From Amoebophrya sp. A120 (taxonomy: Eukaryota > Sar > Dinophyceae > Syndiniales > Amoebophryaceae), in contig CAJINV010000001.1 in the NCBI GenBank assembly GCA_905178155.1, positions 13,328,635-13,392,634 on the forward strand: a stretch of 64,000 bases of DNA, read 5' to 3'. Each line of letters starts with the position of its first letter. Within the stretch, counting starts at the first letter, position 1. The translations under genes were made by a program, and so were the position numbers. Positions 1-10,109 of this stretch are shown in pieces. The notes under the pieces are model-generated. The model saw only the letters and a program-made list of their open reading frames with translations. It searched no databases and was not told the origin of the DNA.

Positions 1-2960
1 GAACGCCATAGCACGGTAAACGTCCTTTGAATACGCCGTCCAGAAACAGCGCGGGGAAACCAACTCGACACCCTTGCCCGGTATGGAACTGTCAGGATCG
101 AAATCGACAAAATCGAAAAATTTGTAATGCGTGAAATGTAGAGCACGTATGGCCTGTGTTGGGGAGCAAGCAAATGAGACCGGTGGCAAGCCTGTTTAGG
201 GGAAGGCGTTGCGCTGCCAGAGTACCATGACAGGAGCAGTCTTCTTTGCCCAAACAGCATGACAGACTGGATTTTAGTGCTTCCGAAATTTGTCATGCGC
301 CACTTGGAAACTGAGGCTCCAACTGGTATCGATTTTATGCATCACAAGTTTTTCGATTTTGTCGATTTCGATTCTGACACTTCCATACCCGGACTTGGGT
401 TGTTAAAACCAATCACATACGCCGGATCCTGCAGGAGATAAACCTCGATTTCCTCGTCCGGACAGAACTGCTTGAAAGTATGGAGTCTGCGGTTGTTCAG
501 CGACCAGAGTGATCCGTCCTTCTCGTTTCGAATCACCCAGATTTTCGGAATGTCGCGCACCTGCGTGACGCCCTGGTCCAGCTCGTTCAAAGTCTGGTAG
601 ATGGACCGCCCGTCGTGGAATCGAGTCCGGATGCTGCCCTGCGTGAAGTTGATGTTTTTCGGTTTTTCCCAAATCACCACTTTGAGAACCTTCCTAACCG
701 GCGCCTTGTAGACCGGCGTGGGACTGAGCGACGCAGCGGCGGAACGCGCTCGTGAAGTAGAACGCCGCGGAGTTTGGAGCACTTGCAGTTCGGAAGATTT
801 CTTGTCGTCTGTGAGCGTTTCGTGGCCAGAGTTTTCTGCGATGCTGGCATCGGCCTTGTTTTCCTTCTCAACACGAAGCGCGATGTCGCTTTTCGTCACG
901 CGGAGCGCGTGGTCTTGCGGATCGGCTGTCCTGTTGCTTGTTTCCGGTTTCGTTTTGCTGACACCCTGCAATCGCAGTTGGTCCAAGACAGGCACAACCG
1001 GATTTGCTCGATACTGCTGATCGTTGAAGGCTGAGTGTCCCCCCTGCGACGTGATTCGGGACGCGGCCACCGGAACTTGGGCCTCTGGGGGAATGTGCGT
1101 CTGATGCGGCTGATACACAGCCGGGAGCGGTTTCATCTCGTCGCCTGCCATCAGGCTGCTGAGCATGGTGAACTGGGCAGGCTGCAGCGCACTCATCATG
1201 ATCCGGTTTTGCGTTGCAACCACCTGCGCACTCTGCGCACGCCGCATCTGCCGCTTCTTGGCCTCGACGTCGTCCTGCATCACTACTATATCACGGTTTT
1301 CGTCCGACTGCTCTTCTTCTGACGTCGTGTTCGGCGCGGTGGTTGTGCCATTCACACCCCCTCCCGCTTGTGCTGCTGAACTCGGTCGCAATGCAGATTG
1401 CCCTTGGACGTACGTATTTTGATGCTGGCTCACCATCTTGATGTGTTTCCAAGCAGTTTTGCTCTTGTCTTCTTTGGTTTTCGAAGGTGATGGCGCTGCA
1501 CTACCAGACGCTGAACTTGACGACACCGCCCCAGCAGACTGCGGTCGTGATTTCCGACCACCAGTAGACGCTGCGGGTCTACCCGTTGTCACAGACTGCC
1601 GCTTCAAGCTAGTACCGAGAAACAGGTCCGAGCTGTATCCAAGCGCTGCAAGTTTCTCTTCGGTGAAGGCGGCGATGGAAAAGTCCTCCTGCTCTAGGCT
1701 GCTGTGCTGCCTATCCTTATCGTTATTCCTCTCTCGCGTTGTCGTAACTTTCGTACCGTCCTGCCGCTCAATGACGTACTCTTCATCGGTCGGCGTTTCA
1801 TCGCTGACGGTCACGATTTCATCCGGAACCAAATCACTGTAGTCTGACGGAGAGGAGAGTGGCTTGTCCATGTTCGCAATATGAAGCGGAGTCGTCTGCG
1901 GCAAGCGCACCGTGCGCGGAAGCGCCGGGCGGGCAGACATCGCCTTTCGCTTTGAGTCGTTTTTTTTTGACGATGTTGCTGCATTCTTTTCAGCCCCTGG
2001 AGTAGTGCCACTTTCCGGGACGTTCCCACCGTTGGTCGTCGCTGCACTGGCTCCGATTTTATGGTCGTCATCCTCATTTTGCGTGTCGTCGTGAGATCGC
2101 TCTTCCGCATGTGCAGATGCTTTTGCGTTCACATCAGTTCCTCCAGAATTCCCTTTCATCTCCGGCCGCGGTTGCCACGTATCGGGCAACACCATGAGCA
2201 CCTCCCTGCCTGCGGACAACGCCCGTGCACGCGGCTGCGATGCAGTCCGTGGTGCGAACAAGCCGGTCGAAAAGCGCTGCGGCTCCGGGGTCGAACCTAT
2301 TCCCCCGTCAACAGCGGCTTCGTTGTTAAAAGACGGTCGTCGCGAGTTCGAACTGGTACGGGGCGTGGTCGGGGTCCGTGCCCGCCAAGTCTCTGCGGAA
2401 CCAACGGGTGCGACGCTCGGGCGGGTGGTCGAAGAGGTTTGTTGTCCTGCCGCCTGCCCCCTCGGGTCGCGCACAATCAAATCAGTGGTGGGTTTGTTCT
2501 TTACATCGAAGCTGTGCGAGAAGGTTTTTGCTGAAGAAGTTGAGGAAGCTCCAGCTGACATGTTGACCAATCCGACGCTTGCCTCCTCTTTTCTTGGCTT
2601 CATCAAAGCCTGCTCCGTCGCGGCGGCCTGCTGCTGGCGACGGGATATTGCGCGCTTCAGCATGATGGCGTCGTCTTCCAAAACCAGCGGCCCACCCTCA
2701 TCGAACAATAATCCCTTGGGTGCGGTCGCCCGCGCCAACGCAGAGACTGTGACCGTCTTCTCTTTGTTCGCAATGGTTCGGCTGTACAACCGGGTCGCCG
2801 CGCTTTTGGAACGGATGAAATGCCGACTGTCGGGGGAGCGGGACGTTAGTTGCGCGGTACTACGCAGGTTCGTCGCGTTCACGTTCAGATTCACGCACGG
2901 CATCGTTGGCGCTCGGGTGCCCACAATCAAGGGCTTCTTATTGGGGCTCGAGTATACCAT
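1..2960 (-). CDS. Large disordered protein, 3' end cut by window edge
   Basis: Starts at the ATG at 2960 and stays open in one exon to the introner at 77-393, then continues off the window. The first ~700 residues are low-complexity Ser/Thr/Pro/Lys-rich and probably disordered. A compact region of ~95 residues before the introner (about bases 410-690) contains the motifs VVIWEKP, FHDGRSIYQTLNELD, IPKIWVIRN, LWSLNNRRL and IEVYLLQDPAY and looks folded. I do not recognise the family; the DGR...NNRRL pattern is only vaguely reminiscent of uncharacterised protist proteins. If the introner is removed with one copy of its CTTG duplication, the downstream frame remains open to base 1, but all three frames are open there, so the C-terminus is undecided. 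The naive stop inside the introner at about 342 is not trusted. Confidence 0.7.
77..393. mobile_element. Introner-like element, family C
   Basis: A 317 bp element with long imperfect terminal inverted repeats at 77-131 and 337-393. Both arms, read inward, contain GGTATGGAA, TGTCAG and ATCGAAATCGACAAAATCG, then A(T/C)TTGT(A/G)ATGC. It is flanked by a CTTG direct repeat at 73-76 and 94 bases into the right side at 394-397, taken as a target-site duplication. Internal boxes such as GCATGACAG and TTTGTCATGC are shared with the other elements in this window. It lies inside the coding region of the flanking gene and is presumed to be spliced out. There is no coding capacity. Confidence 0.75.
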
Positions 2961-3968
2961 GGTTTGGTCGAGAAGTTGAGCAGAGTAAGTAGTAGTTGTT
3001 ATTTTAGGCGTGCATTCGCATCGCGCTCCAGCAGTATCCCAATCAGAAAGTTAAGAACTGAATCCAAACCCGTAAAACGTATTGAAAAAAATCCCCATAC
3101 TGGATTTTCAGAAGCGAAGTCTCGTTTTCCTCTGTCAAAAAACCGCAGATGGGCCCTTTCTGCTTTGATACGGCAGACGAAAAAACGAAGATGAACATTG
3201 TTGTTGCGACGATTTTCTGTGAGATCTTCCTGTGATTCCAACAAAAAGTTTACCTTTTCCAGAATCCTAGAATCTCTACGAGAAAAACAGCAGCTGAAAC
3301 TGACAGACAGAAGGGCATCTGTGAAATCTTACTTTACGAAGCCCATCCACGACATGAAAAAAATATTTTCCCGACGATTTTGCACCACGAGATGATGATG
3401 AAACGAAAAAAAAACACGAAAGTAGTTCGAGCTGATCTTCAAAATTGCGTTCATTGTGGCAGCCCCTTCTACATGTAAAACACAAAAACGTCAAATACGC
3501 CAAACTGCACTTTTCTGTCTGACGGCCCGGCTCTTCTTTGAAACCGCAGAACCTTGCGCGTCTGCAATTGGCTCCACGCAAAACTGTTGACATAAATTTC
3601 GGCGGTCTCCACGATTTCGGTGTTACAATGTCGACATAGTTTCAAGTCGTTTCGAGGTATTCATCTTCAGAGAGGTCATAGGAAATTTTCAGTCTGTGCG
3701 ACGAAGGTAGTGAACCGTTTCATTTTGAATAAGTAACCATAGTTTGTGAATCTGCCTGCTTTGTGTACACAGATTTCTAATTTTTTGCTTCTGTCTGAAG
3801 ATAACTGTATCCAAGTTCGATTCGCTCTTGTTAGTGTTAGCTTGATCAACTAACTTTCTCTGTTTGTGAGTTGTTGAATCTCGGGTCTGTTAGTTAGAGT
3901 TAGTGTTAATGAAAACTGGTATATCATTGTGACATCATAGTACAAGGCCTCTCTTCTTTTTTCAGTAC
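2961..3968. other. Intergenic, 5' side of the disordered-protein gene
   Basis: About 1 kb of AT-richer DNA with no convincing gene on either strand. GTTAGTGTTA occurs twice (3830-3839 and 3899-3908). No recognisable promoter motif. Confidence 0.5.
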
Positions 3969-6498
3969 CTACTCGTCCGCCGGCGGCGCCGGTTGACCAC
4001 CCGCGGGTGTGGGCTCGCTGCACTCCGGTAAGTCCTCCGGTTCGTTCAACACGGCGGGGGGCGCACAGTAAAAGAAGTTCGTGCTCCTCTTCAACCCATA
4101 GCCGACGTAGCTGTTTGCAAGAATGCAGGCGTTGGGTTTCGACAAGTGTTGCATGATAGATTCTCGTTGATTTGGATGAAAATAGAAGGAAAAAACAAGT
4201 TCACTCGAGCCGAAAAAAATCTTCTATCAGTACATGTTCACAAACGCCGATCCCTTGGAGACGCAGAAGGCACCGGGAAACTTGGAGGAGCGACAGCTGA
4301 CGACTGCGCCGGCATGCGAGCGGAAGGCCCAATCCTTTGACTTGACGCCACGGAGCTGTTCCTGCACGGGGTCCGACGCTTTCTTGGCTTCCTGAGCAGC
4401 GAACGCCTCTGGCTCCGCCTCGGCATCGATCTCCATGTAGGAGCAGCGACCCGTGCGGAGGATGTGCGGCACGCCTGATTCGGTTTTTGCATTAGATCAT
4501 TCTCGCTAATTGAATAGCCTTGTGAGGTCCTCGCACGAAATTTGATGTCACGAACTGAAACGCAGAACAAGTTCGTAAACTACTACGTCAAAGGTCTTCA
4601 TCACTCAGTACAGTGCATCCAGCCCTCTGGCTTGAGCAGTGTGCTCTGATCGGGAAAGACGAACTCCTCGGCTTCTGCGATGCTGCCGTCGTCCTCGCTG
4701 ACGGTCAAGTACCCCTTTACGTTCAGGACGGTATCCGCGGTAATTCTTGCGATCTGGGCGCGCAAGAGGAGTTTTTCCGGCGCGGCGAAGTAGGGGACCG
4801 TGACGACTGGGGCTATCAAATGCAAAAATGTCTGGGTCTGGAAGATTGCGAGTTTTGTCATGCTTGTCGGGCATGACCAAAAAGTTTGTGATGCGTGTCC
4901 AAGAAGAGACCCTTTCGCCTGTCATGCAAAAACGCAGTTTGTCATGCGAAAAACGCAACACAAAGAAGCGCAGATATTTCTCATGCTTGGTGGTGCATTA
5001 CAGAGCATTCACTGTTCCCAACGCAGCATTACAAGTTTCCAGACCCAGACATTTTTGCATTGGATAGGGGCCTCGAGGTCGCCGGTGAAAATTTTCTTCA
5101 ATCCTCGTGCGGCAACGATGCTCTCCGGGGTGGCGTCGGGTAATCGCACCCAGTATCAAAGAAAAAAAGTTCGTCACGATCACTCATGCGCATTCTTGCA
5201 ATACAAAATTGTTTGTCATGCGTAAAAATGCATCACAGCCAAACTTCATTAGGGATTTCCCTAGTGTTTCTGCAATACAAGGAAAGTTTGTGATGCTGAG
5301 AAAATTTGTAATGCAAAACCTGCAAGTTAGTGACTGTGACAAACTTTTTTCTCTCCATACCCAGTTCGGCGTTGTTACTGAGTTGGTCACCTGGGGAGTG
5401 AGTTTTGGATAATTTTTTTGTGTGATTTTCTTATCCTTGCACGATCGCAATATGTATATGACTCAAGAAGTACTAGTACCTACAAATAAGACATGAACTA
5501 TGAAATGGCTCGTCAAAAGATTTTCAAACCGGAAGCTAAACTATACCCAGTATGCGAACATGTTTGACCCACTCCCGAGTGGCTCAAAGCCTGGATTTTC
5601 TGGATCCTCCTCCCCAGCGGCATCCAACTGCCCCTCTGCAATGTAGTAATCAGCGCCGGAACCGCAAATCTTACCCCAGAATCGCACCTGTAATCATTTA
5701 TCGATGCATTTTTTTTGAATTGGCACCATCCAAACATTGCGCCGCGACTTGGAATTAAAAGAGATGGATCAGGGGAAATTCGTACCTTTTTCAACCCCTC
5801 TGTTGTTGCGGCAAAGTGCCTGAGACTGTTCATAACGGCATTGGCCTTTCCTGATGAAAACCCGACTCCCGCCCATGTCAGCACGTCATTCTCCTCCAAA
5901 AAGTTTGGCAGGGCGCAGATTGCTGTAAGAATGGAAATTTGAATTTCGTTCTCGTCGAGACACCATATATATTAGACACTTCAATAAACGCTAGTACACA
6001 AAAGCAGTCTACCTATCGAACCAGGAGAAAAACCGACAACACCAAAACGCTAAATTTTGCATAATTATACGCAGAAGCGCGCCCTCATCGTCTTTCGGGT
6101 CCGAGGCGACTTTCTTGACGGAGTCAACATCTTTGAGCTTCGAGGCAATCTCCTCCTCTGTGAGGGTGTGGTCGTAAGCTGATTTGGCCTTCGGTGGCGC
6201 GAGCTTCAGATTTCTTGAGTACACCTCAAGTGCATGGAACCTGCAAGAGAAAATAGAAACGTGCAGAGGCTTAGCCTTTTTTTAGCAGGGCGAGTCCTCT
6301 ACTAAAGCCAAGAACTGAACAAGAACATCTAGTCCTTCACATTATGCAGAGCGAGAGCACGCAAAGAGACGAAACTTTATCGTACGCTTTGTCCGCCGAT
6401 GGGTGGCCTGCGATCTTCTTCAGAAGCTCCTTCAAGTGCTTGGACACCCCGGGTCCCGCTGCCTTCAGCAGCTTCTCCGCGTCTACGACGTCGGGCAT
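3969..6498 (-). CDS. RSP4: Radial spoke head protein 4/6
   Basis: Axonemal radial-spoke head component (RSPH4A/RSPH6A/RSP4 family), needed for ciliary motility. Nine exons: 6386-6498, 6071-6240, 5786-5922, 5547-5687, 5360-5390, ~5067-5148, 4612-4808, 4234-4474 and 3969-4110, giving 417 residues, close to a compact family member. Family landmarks appear in order: WAGVGFSSGKANAV, VRFWGKICGSGADYYIAEG, NMFAYWV, WVRLPDATPESIVAARGLKK, FTGDLEAPVVTVPYFA, LLRAQIARI, HILRTGRCSYME, KFPGAFCVSKG and NIYVGYGLK. Seven junctions are ordinary, with GTA donors and AG acceptors. Two interruptions are introner elements of different families (5154-5359 and 4814-5066); removing each with one 5 bp duplication copy restores the conserved sequence exactly. 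The C-terminus is Pro/Glu-rich. Start chosen at the first ATG of the first homologous exon. Confidence 0.95.
4814..5066. mobile_element. Introner-like element, family A (copy 1)
   Basis: A 253 bp element within RSP4. Its ends are inverted repeats reading inward TATC(A/C)AATGC followed by AAAAATGTCTGGGTCTGG. Flanked by the 5 bp duplication GGGGC at 4809-4813 and 5067-5071. Precise removal with one GGGGC joins the codons for FTGDLEA and PVVTVPYF, which are contiguous in the RSP4/6 family. Inside are alternating copies of TTTGTSATGC and its complement at about 4853, 4871, 4884, 4919, 4937, 4995 and 5026. No open reading frame. Confidence 0.92.
5154..5359. mobile_element. Introner-like element, family B
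   Basis: A 206 bp element within RSP4 with a different inverted repeat: inward from both ends TAT(C/G), then a purine-rich AGAAAAAA stretch, then GTTYGTCAC and RTCACT. It is flanked by CCCAG at 5149-5153 and 5360-5364. Removal with one CCCAG joins VTTPNW to VRLPDATPE, as expected in the family. It carries the same internal boxes as families A and C (TTTGTCATGC, GCATCACAG, GTTTGTGATGC, ATTTGTAATGC). Confidence 0.9.
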
Positions 6499-7240
6499 GA
6501 TTCTTTTTTCGCTGAAAAAACTCGACTTTTCAACACACGTCTTCCATTTCGGCTACGAATTCATTTTGAATCGAAGCTGAGTTCTTGTTCCCAGAGCACG
6601 AGTTTGCTGTAAAGACAAAGAGCGAGACGACAAGTTTCTCTTGCCCATGAGGAGTCGCACTCGTTTGCGCAGACATGAGGAACGCGATCAAAACGTCTCT
6701 CTACTCCAGTCTCTCTCCGTGGTCACTCCAGTGATGAAGACGGACCAAGTATTATTCAACACTTCTACCCTGATTCGAAAGTGTTCCAAAGTACTTTCTC
6801 CCTTAAGCTTACCAGCAGTTAGTTTTCAGTACGACTACGAATCTCAGCCCGAAACGTAAATAAACCTTGCTTTGTGCCCCTACACGTCGAACAAAGTGAA
6901 ACTCCGTACCATCTCCGAGATACCTTGCATGCATTGCAAATCCGTTTTCTTTTCGTTTCATTTCTGCGCCTTCTCGCTCGGGGTTTGTTTCTTTCATTCA
7001 GAACCAAAGTAGATTGGAAACATTCATAATTGTACATTGAGCGCCAGAAAACGTCAGAAAATGGGTCTGGCAAGGGCCTTCGTTCGTCTGCGAGCGAGTT
7101 TACCTCCATCTACGTCGGAGAGAAGGTAGTACGCGGGGGGGGGGGGGGAAAGCGAAAGGGAATGCGAAAGGGTATAATAATGGAGCAGAAGGTACATCGT
7201 ACAAGTAGAACAAAAAGGCAACTTTCATACATTTTTTTTC
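6499..7240. other. Intergenic between EF-hand gene and RSP4
   Basis: No gene seen. A run of 14 G residues lies at 7135-7148, followed by a purine-rich stretch. Confidence 0.5.
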
Positions 7241-9072
7241 TTACTGCTTAGCGTAATGCGTATACAGCTGATCCGTCGATCGCATTATGTCCGTTGGCTT
7301 CTTGATTGCGGACTTTTTATCACCGCTCGTCGCTTTCCGCAGTTTCGCTTCCATCTCTTTTGTGGAGGGCTTGTAGGCATCATACAGGGCCACTGGCGGC
7401 GGCGCAGATTCTCTCACAGGCTGTGGCGGCGCAACCACGACTGTTTGTACCGCACTTCTGTTTGGCTCGCGGGCCACCAGCGCCCGGGCTATTGCGCGCT
7501 GGTACATCGCTTTCAGGTAGCGGCGAGTCTCAATCTGGAGTTTTGACGTTGAAATCAAATGACGTGTGAGTTGACCGAGCATTTGGATTTGCATCAGATG
7601 TTCCAAAACTCCGACTACAAACAGGCACAAAAAACAGAATCGCCCAATCTTACTTTCTCCTTATCCACCACTGGCTGTGGCATTTGCGGCGACAGGGACT
7701 TTGTCTTATTGGCTTTTTTCGCGAATATCTTGCTCTCCTTTTTTGCAAGCGCGATCTGGTTTTCCATCGACCAGTAGTCATCAAGCTGCCCTGTTAATTG
7801 CGAGCTCCACGGATCCTCTCCGCGTGCTTGGTTTTTCAGCTTCAGGTACCATGCTGGCTTTTTGTTGGAAACCTGTGTGAGAAGATCATAGAGAAGGTGC
7901 AATACATTGCCTAGCACCAGCAATGCCGCACGTAATCGGAGTATCCAAACTGATATCTTCACGACGTGTGTACAGCGACGCGCCGTACGCGGTAGTTCTA
8001 GTTTTCAAATTGAAACGCAAATGCTCACTATACCAATAGCTGCAGATCCTCTGCTTTGAAGCCGCCGCCCTTCTCGTCGTTTCCGCCCCCGTATTCGTCC
8101 ATGAAATTTATGTAGTTGTCGATCGTATTGGTTGCGCGTGTGATGTCCCGCAGCATGTAGTGTGCAAGCATGGACTTTGGCTTCCCGAATTTCTTTTCGT
8201 GGGTCTCCTGCAAAATCCTGTCACGGACTTCCTTTCGCTTCTCCACGTCTCGCTCGAGGAACAGCTGTAATTGGTATTGGATTGTTTAACAATAAATGCG
8301 CTGAAGCTGTAACTGATGTTGATCTGCGTTTACATTAGCTTCACATTTCCACCCTCGAACAAAAACACTTATGTGAAAAACAATACCAGCTCCAGCATGG
8401 AAATGCTGCCATCCCCATTCACGTCGCAAACGGGAAACAGACGGTCAGATACTTTCTGCGGCGTGTTCAAAAATTCCGGACAGTCTGGATCGTCACAGAA
8501 GCCCTGGGACTGCATGGCCAGACCGAACTCTTCCCTATCCAGTCGCCCGTCGCGATTGTAGTCGACCTGCGCAAACATGTCAGCGGCACCGCCGAATTTG
8601 TCGCAGAAGCGCTGGCAATACTCCATCATGAGAAAGGAGTCCATGTCGACCTCGTCGAGCGTTAGAAGATTGGTGCCATCAGAGTCCAGTTTTTTCCACA
8701 GATCCACTGCGTCTTCGCCAGCGGCGCCCAGGGATGTGAGGCCCTGCGATTTAGAATTTTGTTGGAATTCTGCATCAACACAAGGAAGCACTGGGCTTTG
8801 TTTGGCTTGCATTGTCTGCGCAAGGAGAGCTACTGCATAAGCGAAACGAAAATCCAAATAGTACTTACCTTGCAAAACTTCGTGAACGTGACGTCGCCGA
8901 TGCAGTACGGATCGAAGTATTTTCGCCACGCTTTCATGATGACACCTTCCCCCTTATCCAGCAAGACGCCGCGGAGGTACTCGGTCTCCTCCGATTGCTC
9001 CTCCTCGTCTGGGGGAACCATACCCGCCTCCTCCATCAGCGCCTTGGACCGCGCTGACATCAACTTCGCCAT
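7241..9072 (-). CDS. EF-hand calcium-binding protein
   Basis: Predicted calcium sensor of 434 residues from five exons (8869-9072, 8387-8743, 8034-8264, 7654-7872, 7241-7534), all with GTA donors and AG acceptors and with a consistent frame. Three good EF-hand loops lie in the second exon: LDSDGTNLLTLDE, VDYNRDGRLDREE and CDVNGDGSISMLE. A weaker hand-like segment (FDPYCIGDVTFTKF) lies at the end of exon 1. The C-terminal half is Lys-rich and helical, with no EF-hands (DYWSMENQIALAKKESK; YLKAMYQRAIARALVA). No membrane segment or signal peptide. The specific family is not recognised; position next to RSP4 and ciliary-type genes may be incidental. Confidence 0.85.
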
Positions 9073-10109
9073 GGTGCCCGGTGGTGAGAAAGCGCGTGGT
9101 CAGGTAGCCACCAAATTGGGGTATGTACACTTTGCAAACTCCCCGGCCGTTGCCGCGGTGGGTCGCTCGTTCTTCTGCGTAAAAAATTCGTAGCGACAGG
9201 ATACTGCTCTGCGTGCTCGTCAATGCGCTTTGATGTTTCCTGGTGCTCCTCGTAGGTCTATGGTCGTCCGGTAGATCCAAAGAAAAGTTTGACTCACGTA
9301 GTTGCGCGTACGTGTGTCGGTATGAAGATAGATGTGTTTTTCACAGCAGAAACGTGCTCATTTGATATTCGTAGAAGTTTGAGAGGTTGTACACACAGAG
9401 AGCATTATCATACAGTGTGAATTTCTTGCTAGACACTACAGGTACAGCTTCCTACATTTTGCTATTCTTTGTTGACTTATGTGTGGGAATGAGCAAGAAT
9501 ATATCAGTTCTCATCGAAGAAAGGTCCTGACACGTAAGTACATGCGCAGGAACGAGTCTCGGCGATTTCAACCTCCTGCTACAACGACCACGTCTCTGGC
9601 AAACTTCCTTGTATGACGTCTTCTACTCGCTCGATTACTTTCGCTCTACCGTACATTTTTTGAAAAGCGTGTCTCGCGCGCGTGTCTCGATGAGCCTGTC
9701 AATCCAAAACGAAGACGATGCCTTTAGCATTAACGCGAATTTCTTCACATAGAGAACAGCGTGCACCTTCAGTCTTAGCCTCAGCCGGTACAAACACCAA
9801 AGTGTCTCGACTGCGAAAAGAATTGTGATTGTCTTGGTTAGATGTCGACATAAAGTGACACTTTTGACATGTATTCTCTGGGTAGTTTGTCGCTGATATA
9901 CTTGGTACTTACAGAAAAGGCAGCTTTGGCACATTTCGCCATCCCGTGGGGAACAGGAGATGTGTGATAGGACCTTAGTCGAAATCGAAAATCGTGGGTG
10001 GGTAAGTACAGGTTGGTGACACGACAATGACGAAAGGCCATAAGCCGATCGCGGTGGAGCTTTTCACGACGACCGGGCGGCCGCACACGGCCTTCGTCAA
10101 CACGCGCCG
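9073..10109. other. Intergenic between SART1 and EF-hand gene
   Basis: About 1 kb. Open frames on the minus strand up to 130 codons (9635-10027) lack homology and codon structure and are taken as chance. Nothing else seen. Confidence 0.45.

Noticed and set aside
342-393. Stop of the large gene inside the introner as the true C-terminus
   Set aside because: The last codons lie within the inverted repeat of a mobile element; excision in the other introners restores frames, so this stop is probably not used.
2194-2979. Plus-strand frame of 261 codons opposite the disordered protein
   Set aside because: Antisense shadow of a high-GC coding exon; no independent domain.
7135-7148. G14 run as a functional quadruplex
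   Set aside because: An isolated homopolymer with no repeated G-tract pattern; may be assembly or sequencing noise.
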